Below, in pieces: positions 1 through 11,739 of a DNA stretch of 64,000 nucleotides. A model generated the notes under the pieces. The model was not told where the DNA came from. It did not search any database and saw nothing but the letters and a program-made list of their open reading frames with translations. Origin of the DNA: Neoceratodus forsteri (Eukaryota > Chordata > Ceratodontiformes > Ceratodontidae). The DNA lies in NCBI GenBank assembly GCA_016271365.2, contig CM028129.1:462844501-462908500 (forward strand), in the 5' to 3' direction. Within the stretch, counting starts at the first letter, position 1; each line of letters starts with the position of its first letter. A program made the position numbers and the translations under genes.

Positions 1-1015
1 CTGCCTTGCCCACCCATATGTGCTCCATGTAGTACAGGAGGGGGGGAAGGGCTGGAGGAGCTCCATTTTGGCCTGGTAGAAGAGCTGCTCCAGGAGTATG
101 CCTTAGGCACCCTCCATGGCATCCATGGGCATGTACACCAGTGTGAGGAGCATATGGAGGTTCAGGGTGAACTCTGCATTACTGGCATACCAGGCACGTA
201 GGTCGGGTATCTGTTGTACCCAGTGCCACACCACCTGGCAGTAGTGGAAGTAGCATCCAAGCACCACAACACCCCCAAATGTGGCCATGAATGCCCACCA
301 GGTGGCAAGCACAAAGTCAAGCAGGGCCATTGCAGGGCACGCATTGCCAAGCAGCCACCATAGCTTGCCAAACATGGTCGCATACATGCACTCCATCCGG
401 GATGGCATCAGGACATAGATCACTGGCAGTACAATGCCCATCCACAGTTCATGGATGGTGTAGACCTGTGTGAATAATGGTGGTGTGCAGCAGAATGTGC
501 CATCCATGAACCAGTCATTGCAACTGGCATGGTACTGCAGGGTCCTCTGCATGGCAAACAGCACAACACAGTCATCCCCTAGGCTGCTGTCATGCTGCAA
601 GAACAGGTCACCACCCAGTGTGATGGCATATTCTGGGGGCACTGCCAGATGGTGCAGTAAGGTGGGTGTCGGAGGACCCTGCCCTGCGGTCCTGCCGGAC
701 ATGTTGCACTGTGCTCTTGAGGTGCAACAATGTGGGCATCTGCCCCGCAATCATGTCTGGCACCAGTGTGGTGCACTGTGCCACCACCTGTGTGGTGGTC
801 TCCATGCTGCTGAGCGCTCAGTCTCGCACACTGCTGAGCACCTCCCGGATGCCCACCTCCCCTGCATCAGGGGCATGGTTATGGGGCTGCCCAGTGTACA
901 CTACTGCATCTGCCTCAGTGTGGCCTTCTGTTTGACCTTCTTGTCCCACCGGTAGAGGTATCCATGGTGGGACAGGAAGATTTTGCCTTTCTGGCTTTTG
1001 AGAAAACTGCATTCA
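1..1015 (-). pseudogene. MULE (MuDR-type) transposase remnant with FLYWCH domain
   Basis: Reading leftwards from about 1012, a FLYWCH-like zinc finger appears as GYLYRWDKK in one frame and PHNHAPDAGE in the next. The usual middle part (YWRC and its Cys) is missing. A linker in shifted frames leads to a 215-residue open frame (750 to 103) with the MULE transposase core. This shows FMDGTF (first Asp, about residue 83), FTQVYTIHELWMG, LLDFVLA (second candidate Asp, about 145) and CYFHYCQVVWHWVQ. These match the order known for MULE transposases, which cut and paste DNA through an RNase H-like fold. The third acidic residue is not identified, and the C-terminal end may continue left of the window. 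Frameshifts and the FLYWCH deletion make it non-functional. No terminal inverted repeat was found. Confidence 0.8.
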
Positions 1016-1969
1016 GACATAATGCAGTTGGTCCCTATTTGAGTGGCCTGTGCTTCTGCAGTGACCCTTTTTATGGACGTGGGCAGTCCAAGGGTCCGTC
1101 AGCCTGTGTGTGCACCAGTGTGCATGCGCCGGCATGCCCCATGGTCCGGTGGCATACAATATGGTGTGCGTGGCCATTGGATGCACTATATGGCTCTGCC
1201 ATTTTGGTGTCCAATGTCGGCGGTGTGCCCTGGTGGCTGTTGTTCAGTTAACGGTGGTATGGAGGCAGCCTGTATGGTCCGGGTATGCTGAGGTAAATGT
1301 TCTGCTGTGCTACTGACTGGTGTCCTGTCTAACGTGTTCAATGAGCTCTGGGCTGTAGACCACTGTGGGTTTCGATCCCACAGCTCGGAGCCCACTGCCT
1401 GTGTTGGAGTCAGGTGCACAATTCCTGTGGCACAGTGGCAGCTTGGAGGCACCACTCACTGCCCTGACTGTTATCCCCTTCCTGCTGTGGCCTGCATCAG
1501 TCCCTATGCACCTGGTAGGTGGGAGGCCAGCCACTTCCGTAGCAGTGGGGGTGCATTGGGTGGCATGTTGTGGGGGGGCTGCCACCAGGGCCAACACATG
1601 GGGTGCGAGTGGGTCCTCCACTGGGCTGCAGGGTGCTTGCTGTGTGGGTGCGCGTGCCACACATCCATGTCTTTGCCCATTGCAGTGCAAGTCTTTTTCT
1701 CCCTTCATCCTTCTCCTAGTTGCCCTTTTCAGAGTCACCCACAGGTGCCAGTAGCCCAAATGTGCACTTCACATGACTGTGTCCAGAGCACGCACATCCC
1801 TGCTGCCTATGTCACACTCAGCATGACAGGGAGTCATGCTTCTGACAGCTGCCCAACTGGCAACCTGCCCAACAACTGTAGGCCATGCAGGACTGTGCAG
1901 GACTGAAGGTCTCACCCACGGGGGGTAGCCCTTCTCCCATACCCCATTCTAGGGATGGTCCTTATCACA
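1016..1969. other. Unassigned stretch, GC-rich, no gene recognised
   Basis: Long open frames occur on both strands but resemble no family and look like GC-rich chance ORFs. Near 1367-1381 a short stem holds the loop TTCGATC, like the T-arm/B box of a tRNA. No convincing A box lies upstream, so it may be a worn tRNA-derived SINE fragment. The rest may be non-coding parts of the neighbouring MULE. Confidence 0.4.
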
Positions 1970-2334
1970 GCATACCGAAATAAGTTTGCAAAAAACCTCG
2001 TTAATGCTCCAGTTAGGGTCAAAGCAACAAAAGTTGGGAAATGAGGTGTTAGGGTTTCCCTAACATGCCATCCTCCCAAATCATGCAAGACAGCAGAAGT
2101 GGGGTGTGCCTTAGGCTTCTCAAGCTTAACGCTCACCCCATTCTCATGAAGTTTACACATCTGACATTATTTACAGAAGGAATGGGCTGAGTGTTAGGCT
2201 TGAGAAACCCAAGGCACACCCACCTGCTCACCTGTCTGGGTTGGGGAGGGGTGGGGTATTAGAGAAACCCTAAAACCTAATTTCCCAACTTTTGTCACTT
2301 TGACCCTGACTGGAGCATTAACAAAGTTTTGCAA
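1970..2334. mobile_element. Family A palindromic MITE, copy 1
   Basis: The left end (about 1976-2060) and right end (2257-2334) are inverted copies of about 75 bp. The left end reads GCAAAAAACC, then a run ending GGGAAATGAGGTGTTAGGG. The interior is also largely palindromic: the GGGGTGTGCCTTAGGCTT region at 2100 pairs with the mirrored copy near 2190-2220. There is no coding capacity, so this is a non-autonomous DNA transposon. The same ends recur at 3465, 10440, 38590, 40880, 56560 and 57365. The right end abuts a (CA)/(TA) tract. Confidence 0.8.
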
Positions 2335-2336
2335 CA

Positions 2337-2475
<139 letters not shown>

Positions 2476-2521
2476 AGAACAGGGGTGGACTTAAATGGAC
2501 TGTGATAAATCCATTTAATCA

Positions 2522-2562
2522 AGTAACTGTGTGTATAAATTTCATTTATACACACAGTTACT
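2522..2562. repeat. Perfect 19-bp hairpin
   Basis: AGTAACTGTGTGTATAAAT at 2522-2540 is exactly complementary in reverse to 2544-2562, with a 3-nt loop TTC. A partial third copy of the right arm follows at about 2564-2581. Confidence 0.9.
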
Positions 2563-3305
2563 CATTTATACATACAGTTCCTACATTGCTGGCCATTTAT
2601 CTATATAGTTACTATGTGACAAATCTCCCCCATCTCCTGGCACTACTTGCTGCTTTGAACTCACTTAACATGCTGCTGTTACAAGAGTACAGTTTCCCCT
2701 TTCATTCCCACTTCTGCAGCTCTGCCACCCCCCCAGCACACACCAGCAGTCTACCTCCTTGCTTATCACCACAAACATGTTTCTTCACTTTGCTTATTTT
2801 TTTAAATAACTTTCTTTCTCCATTGTGTCCCCCCACCTTATCTCTCTCCCACAGGCTCCCGGTACTCATTCCTGTACACATTGCTGGACTCTATGGTGTC
2901 AGAAGTGTTCACTCCTCAGAAACCGGACCACAGACTCATTGACAACATTAAAAGATTTTTCTCTTTTTTTATCAACACTATAAGATCATGCTTCACTGTG
3001 CACCGCAGCCCATCTCGCTATGCGGCACCATGCCAACATTTTTCACCAAAAACAAAATTTGAATCTCTACCTAAAACACCAATCAGCTGCTACGTAGCAG
3101 CATGACTGCTCGTATCATGACACCACTTCCTAGCAACACCCACAGCAACAGGGCACATGAAAGATGGATGACCATAAAGACATTAAAAAGACCCAAATTA
3201 TTTATTAATTTAAAAAAAAAATAAAAATATATATATATATAACCTTGAGCTAAGAATAAGTGCTCACATAAGTTCCTGCCCTCTTGCATAAATGAAATAT
3301 GCAGG
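2563..3305. other. Unassigned AT-rich stretch
   Basis: No gene or known repeat recognised. Pyrimidine-rich runs, a poly-A/AT run near 3210-3240 and short chance ORFs only. Confidence 0.5.
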
Positions 3306-3446
3306 GGGTGACTTGTGTGATAACTGATTTATCTAGAGCAGTTGCCTATGACCTCTCATAACACTCACTCGTGGCTTCGCCACTTGTGAGTTTACTTGAG
3401 ATCACAGGCAACTGTCCTAGATAAATGAGCTATCACACAGTCACCC
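3306..3446. repeat. Long hairpin (about 141 bp) at the tip of the large element
   Basis: GGGTGACTTGTGTGATA at the left pairs with TATCACACAGTCACCC at the right. ATTTATCTAG pairs with CTAGATAAAT, CAGTTGCCT with AGGCAACTG, and the apex GTGGC/GCCAC closes on a TTC loop. It sits about 20 bp outside the family A end at 3465. Confidence 0.85.
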
Positions 3447-3789
3447 CTCACATGTCCCTTATAAATTCATTGCAAAAAACTGCATTAATGCACCATTTAG
3501 AGGTCAGCTTAATGCCACAAAATTATGAAAATGTGGTGTTAGGGTTTTCAACCATTGCTCCTCACCCCCCAAACAGCAAAAGGACAAGAGCACACAGGCA
3601 ATCACAGATGGCCGTCATCGGGTAAGACAAACAACATGCAATTGTTTCCAGATAACACAAAAGACACCCATCATCATGGTCCAGTGCTTCTGCAGCCAAG
3701 GATGCACATGCACACTTCAGATACACACCCACTTTTGGCTACAGATAAAAATACACAAGACCCAACAAAAATGACGGACGTGAGTGTGT

Positions 3790-4287
3790 ATGTTTTACAA
3801 TAAGCAACTTTGCATATGGCTATAGAAATGCAGACCCCATAGGTGCCTGTGCTTCTGCAAACAGGTGCAGTTTTAATTAGGGCCCTGTATCTATGACAAC
3901 AGAAGCACAGGCAGTGTAGCTGCCTGAGTTTTTGCAAACAGAGATTAGTCTGCATGTCTTACAACGTGCAATTGCATCTGTGTAGACAGAAGTGTAGGCC
4001 CCACAGGGTCCTGCACATCATCAAATAGAAGTACTTTTCAGATCTGGTTATCTTGGATTTGTATATGTAACTACAGAAGTGCAGGCCCCACAGTGAACGG
4101 CACTTCTACAGCCACAAGTGGATGTCTTACACTATGCAAGTGTATCTGTAGCTATAGAATTGTAGGTTACACAGGGGCCTGCACTTCAGCAGAAATGTCT
4201 TACTCTGTGGAAATGTACCTGTGGCTACACAAGCACTTCTGCAGACAGAAGTACTGTTGTGATTGGGTGTTGGATTTGTATACATGT
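3790..4287. repeat. Subterminal degenerate tandem motif array
   Basis: Repeated short blocks of the form TATCTGTAGCTACAGAAGTG and GCAGGCCCCACAGG occur about every 60-100 bp. Related blocks continue at 4560-4870 and recur at 10600-10730, so they belong to the arms of the large element rather than to the L2 copies. Confidence 0.6.
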
Positions 4288-4556
4288 AGGGAAACAGCAT
4301 TTTGTGTTGTGGCAACTACCCGTTGGAATGCTTTGGCACAACATATTAGATCTTCCCACATGGCAGGGGCTTTTAAGACTAATTTAAAGACTTTTCTTTT
4401 AAGCACTTCCCTGATTATTTTAATTTTTGCAGGAATGTATGCTGCAACTGAATGTTATCCACTGTTTATTAAGTGTGATGAAGGTTTAGTAGTGCATATA
4501 TTATGAAGCACCCTGAGCCTTTGGGACAGGGAGCTCTATAAATAAAATAAAACTGA
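4288..4556 (+). mobile_element. LINE L2-type 3' end fragment
   Basis: The frame encodes TTRWNALAQHIR and AGAFKTNLKTFLL, matching the last residues of L2/CR1-group ORF2 proteins. The 3' end reads GAGCCTTTGGGACAGGG, GCTCTATAAATAAAATAAA, the usual L2-type terminus. It is severely 5'-truncated and inserted into the subterminal repeat array. Confidence 0.75.
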
Positions 4557-4879
4557 ATTATTTTGGCTTGCCTGTGTGTAGCAGAAGGAGAAGATGACCC
4601 ACAGGGGCCCAGCTTCTGCAGTCAGTAGTGGCTGTGGATGAGTCACACTATGCAACTGTATCTGTGTCTACAGGTTTGAGAGCCACACAGGGCCTGTCAG
4701 TTGGGGTATTTTAGATTTATAAATCTGGCTTAAAAAGCACAGGCCCCAGATGGGCTTGCTCTTCTGCAGATGAAAATACTCATGTAGTTTGGGACTCAAT
4801 GATTTGTATCTGTTGGTGCAGTACAACTGATCCTATATGCAGGCAATGACATACGATGAGGCATCTGTAGCCACTAGCT

Positions 4880-7800
4880 GTGGGTTTGGTGGGGATCAGT
4901 GGATCTCCTGGGAGTATGGTTAAGGCCTTCGGATTTCCCTATTATCATCTTTGGCCTAGTCTCTGTCTTTCTTTGTGGGTCGGGAACCTGCTGGATATTG
5001 AACTCATCGAACTTGTGGAGGGATCTTTAGTGGGACTGCTGAAGCCTGTTTTTTGAACTTTGCTTGTGGATTTAAGGTCAATGATTATGGCTCCTCACCC
5101 TTTTCTTTCAGGATGGGCTGCTACAAATGTGACCTGTGCATCTGAATTTCACTGCCCAGCTGCTTTATAATATTTCTTATTTTGGAGGGGTGGTGAGAGT
5201 ACCCTGTATTTTGATTAAATTACAAATTTTTACTCTTTTACGATTCCTACTATGTGAGAGGTGGGATTGGGACTGAGGACTTTTTCTGAATACCTGGACT
5301 GGTGGGAGCTTTACATGTGTTGGTTTTACATTATTTGCAGTTTGCACAGTGACTGGTTTGCTTCTTCCTTGTTTGACTTATGTCCACAAAGTTTTATGCA
5401 ATTCTTGGATAGTATATATATATTTTTTTCTTTTGCTTTTGTTTTAATTACATTTATTATTTGTACTGAAAGTTTATCTGATTTGGTGGGATTAAATTAA
5501 TTTGGGTTTGTTAGTTATTGTTTTAAGAATGTGCTGGGGAGGCCAAAAGATGGTCAGGCAGTATTTCCCCACCAGGCTCAGGGAATTGTTCCCTTTTGAC
5601 TGCCTTTACCTATCAGTAGAGACTTACAGGCATTGTCAATCCCTTGGGATTGCACAGAGGTGCAGGAAGAGGAGGGGAACTGGGCATGGTAGGTGGAATG
5701 GAAAAGGGGGGATGAACTGGAGTGGTAGGGACAATGTCCTGGGGCAAAATGGTGCCAGGACAGGGGTAATCCCTGTCTTTTTCCCATACCTAAGGGCTCA
5801 GCAATTGATGCTGGACAGGAGTCGAGGTCTTTCTCAACATCTCATCCAGCCCAGACAGTGTTATGTAATGCCAGGTCCATCAAAAACAAGACAGCTATTA
5901 TAGCTGATCTTGTTGAAATGGTGGATCTGGCATGTATCACTGAGACTTGGCTGGATGAAAATGCAGGCCCAGTATTGGCTTCTACAGTTCTAGCTGGGTT
6001 CTCAGTCATTCACCACCCGAGGTTGGATCATAGGGGTGGGGGTGTAGCCATATTTTCAAGACTACACTGGTCTTTGTGGATGTTTTTGGTCTTTGTGGAT
6101 GTGGATGGACCACCAGATCCTTTGAGTGTATCATAGGTGAGGGCGTAGGTTGCATGATACTCCTCATTTACCGTCCACCAGGTGATGGGGGTTTATTCTT
6201 GCAGGAGACTGCGGACTTCATCATTGATGTGGTGTTAGTGTCTCCCAGATGCATAATTCTGGGGGACGTCAATGCCTGGGTTGATGATGAACTCTCGCAG
6301 TTTGGTCAAAATCTCCTCCAACTAATGGCAATGCTGGGCCTTACACAGGTGGTTACCTCCTCTACCCATATAGCTGGTCACTCATTGGATCTTCTGTTCC
6401 TCCTGGGGATGGAGATCTCTGACTTGGGGGTGGAACCAGTCAGTTGGTCTGATCATCACACCACAGAGTTCAGTTTTGGGCCTCCCCCCGAATGGACCTA
6501 CCCCCTCAGAGATACCGGTCCGGTCCGGTACCGCCCTTTAAGGGGAGTTACCCAAGATGGTCTGTCTATGGTTCTGGACCTATCAGGATTGCTGGGTGAA
6601 AGCACAAGTCCAGGGGACCTCGTACTAGCCTATAATAAGGCAGTGGAGGATGCTTTGGACTTGATTGCTCCTGTTTGTCTTTGACCACTCACTCTCCACC
6701 CAAGGTCCCCTTGGTATTATGTGTCCTTGAAGGAGCTGAGGCGAGTTGGTCTAAGGCTGGAGAGAGCATGGCGGAAGTCCAGCCTGGATGCTGACAGGCT
6801 TAGATTGATGGAACATTACAAGGGCTATCAATCAGAAATCACCTGCAAAAAGGCAAAGTTCCTGTCCAGGGAGATTTCTGCTGTGCAGAATTGACTGGCT
6901 CAACTTTTCTGAACTGTTGACAGATTGTGCAATCCAATCTGTCTTCAGTCTGGAAGAGTTTTTTCACAAATTAAGTGTGATGAGCTAGCTTGGTTCTTCT
7001 CAGATAAGGTTGCCAGCATCAGGTCCAGAATTGGCTCGGCCCTCTCCATGAGGAGTTGCGGAGGTTGATGGGAGGTGGTGAACACCCGGTCTGTCTGGAC
7101 AGATTTCAGCTGACCAGAATTCATGGACATTGTGAAGATCGTCCAGACTCTGTGCCCAACCTGTTGTAGTTTGGATTCGGGCCCTGTCCCCTTTTAGTTG
7201 GGTGTGTAGATGTTATCTGCCTGATCCTAGCTGAAATTGTATGGATATCCCTGAGTGGGACTTTCCAGACCCCCTAAAGGAGGTGGTCAGTTGATCACTC
7301 CTTAAAAAACCCTCTCTGGATCCTGATGATCCAGCTAACTACTGACCTGTCTCTAACCTTCTCTTTGTGGGGAAGGTTATTGAAAAGGTGGTTGTGCTGC
7401 AACTGGACGAACACCTTGTAACTCACAATGTTTATGAAGCTCTTCAGTCTGATTTCAGGAAGAGGCATAGCAAGGAGACTGCCCTTATTCAGGTATTAAA
7501 TGACCTCCTAATGATGAGAGATCAAAAGACTCATACCATCTTGTTCCTTCTTGATCTCTCAGCAGTCTTTGACACTGTGGACCATGGGGTGCTTTTGGAG
7601 ACCCTGTGGCTCCTTTGTGGACTGTTGGATACAGTCCTCGAATGGTTTAGATCGTTCCTCATAGGCAGCTTTCAGAGGGTGGTCACTGGAATTTATTCCT
7701 CTGACGCCCTTCCCCTGTCTTGCGGGGTGCCACAGGGATCCATATTGGTGCCCATGTTGTTCGCAGTATATATGGTGCCATTGGGAGATATCATCATATG

Positions 7801-8792
7801 ATAAGGCTTGAGTTTTCACTGCTATGCAGATGATACTCAGCTGTATATGTCCTTTGTGCCCGGACAGGTTGATGCAATCTCTGTGCTAAATAGTTGCCTC
7901 TCCAAGGTCAAAGACTGGATGAGCTCGAGTTGGCTGAGACTGAATCCGGATAAGACTGAGGTATTGGTTGTGGACCCGGGTCCCCTGGGGGTGGGTTTGG
8001 GGGTTGGGCACATGTCGGGCCTATAGCTTGATGGTGTCCAGTTCAATACCTCAGACTCGTTGTGTAACCTGGGCGTTATTTTTGACAATGGCTTGACCCT
8101 GAAATCTCAGGTGTCAGCTCTGGTTAAATCCTCATTTTACCATCTGAGGAATCTCACTCAGGTGAAACACCTGGTTCCACCAGGTGACCTTCCAACTTTG
8201 GTCCATGCCTTCATTACTACCCGTCTTGACTACTGCAATGTTCTCTACCTAGGGCTGTCTGGGGTTGATATCCGCTGCTTGCAGCTAGAGCAGAATGCTG
8301 CAACCAGGCTGTTGACTGGTACTTCTAGGACCAGTCATATTATACCTGTGTTGCGTGAGCTGCACTGGCTGCCAGTTCAGTGGCGGATCACCTACAAGGT
8401 AAGCTTGCTTACCTTTAAAGCTCTACATGAACAGGGACCCAACTACCTGAAAGATCTCCTGATTCCCTACTCCCCCAACCATCCTCTCCAATCCATTAAT
8501 GAGGGCTTGCTAGAGAGTCCCAGAGTTCACCTAAAAACTTCTTTAGCTCATGCTTTTTCATTTGCAGCACCAACCCTTTGGAATTCTCTACCTCGTCGGT
8601 TAAGAGAATGCCTGACCGTCAGTAGTTTTAAATCTATATTAAAAACGTATTTATCTTCCTTGGCTTTCTCAGACCGATTAATTTTAAATAATTTATATTG
8701 CTGACTGTCTTATATATTGTTGGTATATATCGTGTACAGTGCCTTGATTTTGAAAGATGCTATATAAATAAAGATTTGCTTGCTTGCATTAT
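4880..8792 (+). mobile_element. LINE L2-type element, nearly full length
   Basis: Untranslated leader, then endonuclease and reverse transcriptase coding remnants, then the L2-type terminus GTGCCTTGATTTTGAAAG, GCTATATAAATAAAG and short TTGC repeats at 8780-8790. The 3' limit is clear. The 5' limit is uncertain because no target site duplication could be fixed. It lies within the 3306-10570 element and is therefore younger than it. Confidence 0.85.
5858..8704 (+). pseudogene. L2 ORF2: endonuclease plus reverse transcriptase, broken
   Basis: The apurinic-type endonuclease (5858-6520) shows ITETWLDENAG, DHRGGGVAI, ILGDVNAW and WSDHHTTEF. The reverse transcriptase (about 7330-8030) shows LLDLSAVFDTVDH, SCGVPQGSI and the catalytic box FHCYADDTQLY (YADD codons at 7823-7834). 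The C-terminal region (8060-8704) has RLDYCNVLYLGL, LRELHWLPVQWRI and APTLWNSLPRRLRE, typical of L2. The product would nick target DNA and reverse-transcribe its own RNA. The catalytic motifs survive, but the frame is cut by a shift near 6110, stops near 6680, 7800 and 8026, and further changes around 6700-7330. Confidence 0.9.
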
Positions 8793-8795
8793 AAG

Positions 8796-10140
8796 GTATG
8801 AGGCGCTTGCGCCTGCGCCGATTGCATTTTGCATCTCGGTGTGCTCTTATGAGATCATAACCCACACCTCAGAGTATGTTATTGTGCTTATAAAATGGGT
8901 CCCCATATAAAAACCTTACCATGGAAATGAAGTTAATGATTTAAAGAAATTTCATAAGTATAACTGTTAAAATTAAGTTCATTAAAGTAGAAAAATGGAA
9001 AAAATAGTAATGCAGAACATATGTAAATTCCCCATAAACATTCTGTTTCTTCCCCCACACTCATCATTCTTTTGTACATATTGTTCACACAGTTTTCTTA
9101 GGGTTTTTTTTTTCAACAATCATCTCATTTTGTATGGCAGATGCCTGTAGCCAGGGAGTGGCTGGTTTGATAGTAGGGCGAGTGTATCTGCCAATGATCC
9201 TGCATTCCAGCCACCCCCCCCCCCCACACACAGACAAAAACATATATTTTATTCTGCTTTTTCCTGAAAAGAGTTTCTCTTCTTTTATTAGCAGGCAGTG
9301 AAATCACAGACAAATGCTTCTTCTGTGTTTATGTAGTTGCCGCCTGGTGGATCAGGAACAAGCATGTTCCTAAGTGGCTGCTGTGGATAGCGACCTTTTT
9401 CGTAGTGAAGTTTTGTGTAGCAGACTGCAGTCACACTTGTACCAAACTGCATTCACTGTGTGGTAGTATTTAAATAAATAAATAAGCAGAATATCTGTGG
9501 CAGCAAGACTGGTTGAGGCATGAGTCTTGGTTTTAATTTAAAAGACATCTCTTTCAATCATGCAGGGATGCTCGGCTGAATGCAGGCACCTCTTTGTGAA
9601 GTAGAGGTTGCGAGTGGCTATATTTTGAACCTTGGGGGGCAGAGGTCAGATTGTGCCTTTTAAATGTTTTATTTTGGTTCAGTGTATTTGGATATGGGTA
9701 TGGTTACAGAAACGGAGGTGGGTGGGGGGTGTCAGCTAGTACAGGATGAAAGACCATTTCTGGTGGAAGGTGCTATGCTGCCGGTTTGATCACGGTAGGT
9801 TTCTAAAGTTCAGCAATCACAATTCTAATTTTTAAAATGTTTTGCTGCAATGTGAGGATCACACATGTTGTGTATTTAACAGTTTCTGTGTTGTTGGGTG
9901 GTAATGTTGAGTAGATGGCTGTGTGTGTTGGGGTGGGGGTGTGACTGTTATGCAGCTTGGTCAGGCAGGTCCACATACTTGAAAAATCCAGATGTTGGCA
10001 CAGTGATGCACAGTGATTTCCATTGTAAAATGTCCTGACTGGATGAAGAGGTGCTGGTTGGCACAATATGCTCTGATAAGGACACAGCCACTGGTACCTC
10101 TCAGCTAATCAGGACACTGAAAACTCCTAACCCATTTTAT
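8796..10140. other. Unassigned stretch inside the large element
   Basis: No coding region recognised. It contains a poly-C run near 9217-9229 followed by CA repeats, an AAATAAATAAATAA run at about 9470, and ordinary mixed sequence. It may be the remaining interior of the 3306-10570 element. Confidence 0.5.
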
Positions 10141-10209
10141 AAGCAGAAATAATGTTTGGATATGTGTATTGTGGATGTGTATCTGCAACTACAAGTGTAT
10201 GTGCATTTG

Positions 10210-10570
10210 TCTAAGTGTCCATATGTACTGACTGTTGCAGAAGCAGAACATTGTGATATTTGTGTTGTGGGTTTGTATCTGAAACCAGAAGTTTGTGTGT
10301 ATGTGTTGAAGTGTGCATGTATATCCATGGCTGGAGAAGTGCTGTACCATGATGATGGATGTATTTTGTGTCCTCTGGAAACAGTTGTATGTTGTTTGTC
10401 TTACCAGATGATGGCCGTCTGTGGTTGCTTATGTGGTCTTGTCCTTTTGCTGCATGGGTGGGGAGGAGAGTTAGGGTTGGAAACCCTAATGCCACATTTC
10501 CCTACTTTTGTGGCATCAAGTTGAACCCTTAGTGGTGCTTTAATGCAGATTTTTTGCAATGAATTTCCTT
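10210..10570. repeat. Right inverted end of the large element
   Basis: Mirrored copy of 3465-3790. It ends in the family A tip with CCACATTTCCCTACTTTTGT, then GGTGCTTTAATGCAG and TTTTTTGCAATGAATTTCC. Substitutions between the two arms are scattered, suggesting age rather than recent duplication. Confidence 0.75.
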
Positions 10571-10829
10571 CCTTTTTGAAAAAGTAATAAAAGAGGTGTC
10601 ACTGCAGACCATGAGGCTTTAGAAGCGATGTCCCCAATGGGGCCAGCACTTCTGTGGCTATAGGTACACATGTGTATAAGAAGATATAGACAACTGTCTC
10701 TGTATGCAGAAGTGCAGGCCCCTACCTGCAATTTTGTTTTCATTAATTTCCTTTCCTTTTAAGATAATGGCCCTATGCCAAACAAAAAGCCCATCTGCCC
10801 CTCCATGCCCTGCACTTCTTCATGGCTAG
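10571..10829. other. Arm-like repeat DNA outside the family A tip
   Basis: Contains further GCAGAAGTGCAGGCCCC-type blocks, so related repeat DNA continues beyond the family A tip. The first copy of the L1 target site duplication begins at 10830. Confidence 0.4.
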
Positions 10830-11189
10830 AGATGCAAAGGATTCAGTGAGGCATGGCAAACCAACGAGCTTGCAACAGCTCTTTCACAGAGCTTTGCATG
10901 CAGTGGCTAGAAAAGTTAACTTTTTGAGTTTGAACTTATTTTTTCTAAATTATATCAGGCTTACTGAAAGATGAAGTATTCAGGAGTTGATCAATCTTTC
11001 TTTGGCTCATTTTGGACTACCCCGACTGGAGTTATGGGCAGAGAAAACAGACTGGGAGCTGGTGAAGAAGGAGCCTGAAATACAGACCTGAAGCTGGGCA
11101 CAAGCAAGGATCTCAGCCAAGGTATGTAGCATGGAACGGTAATGCAACCCTCGAATGCCACATTACTAAAGGCAATTCAGAGACTGGAG

Positions 11190-11738
11190 CAGAACATTAA
11201 GGATTTTACTTCCCAACTCAAAGTACTGGATACCAAAATGGGACTGCTAGAAGAAGAAGCAAAAATGGCTGCTAAGTTGCCTGAGACTGCCTTGACAGTG
11301 ACTACTAGCTTAACCAAGTAAAATGCTGTGCTTCACTGCAAACTGGATTTTTTGTTAAATGCCTTTTGAGCTGCCCATGTCAGAATATTGGTGCTCCCTG
11401 AAGGAGTAGATGAAGAGAATCCCAAACAGTTTATTGCTAACTTCTTCTGAGAATCATTGCATGTGGAAGACTCGATCACCATCTTAAAACTATATAGAAT
11501 CAATCCCCGAGGGGGGTGGAGTCGCACAGCCATGAATGAAATCCAACCGCACACTCTCCTCATGGTGATTGGTACTGTGACGGACAGAGACACTATTTTA
11601 CCACATGCTAAACATCGTGGCCCTTTGGGGTGGCAGGGCAACACAGTGAATCTTTTTCCCAACTTGAGCTATGCCACCAGGCAACATCAGAAAAGTTTTG
11701 ATGGAGTGAGAGCTCACTGTAGAGATGCAGTGAAATTA
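11190..11738 (+). pseudogene. L1-like ORF1, coiled-coil and RRM part
   Basis: A short heptad-like stretch (KVLDTKMG, LLEEEAKMAA) precedes an RRM-like region reading VRILVLPEGVDEENPKQFI in one frame and ILKLYRINPRGG, VTDRDTILPHAK, NLFPNLSYATRQHQKSFDGV in the next. This order fits L1/Tx1 ORF1 RNA-binding chaperones. Stops near 11320 and 11447 and a frame change disable it. The coding sequence stops abruptly at about 11738 and resumes at about 13437. Confidence 0.7.
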
Positions 11739-11739
11739 A

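Larger units (their letters stand above)
3306..10570. mobile_element. Large element with long inverted ends (family A tips), 7.2 kb
   Basis: The segment 3465-3790 is repeated in inverted orientation at 10210-10570. Both start with the family A tip (GCAAAAAACTGCATTAATGC / mirrored) and continue inward through matching non-coding sequence, e.g. GCAAAAGGACAAGAGCACA on the left against the mirrored counterpart near 10430-10455. Inside the arms lie short degenerate repeats of the type GCAGAAGTGCAGGCCCC (3800-4285, 4560-4870, 10600-10730). No transposase was recognised inside. The central part is filled by L2 insertions. Whether both ends were mobilised as one unit cannot be proven by eye. Confidence 0.6.

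Noticed and set aside
1334..1390. tRNA gene suggested by a TTCGATC loop in a stem
   Set aside because: No acceptor stem, D-arm or anticodon arm can be placed; at most a SINE relic.
1307..1906. 199-codon and 149-codon open frames on opposite strands
   Set aside because: Low-complexity Cys/Pro/Gly-rich translations on both strands of a GC-rich stretch, no recognisable domain; treated as chance ORFs.
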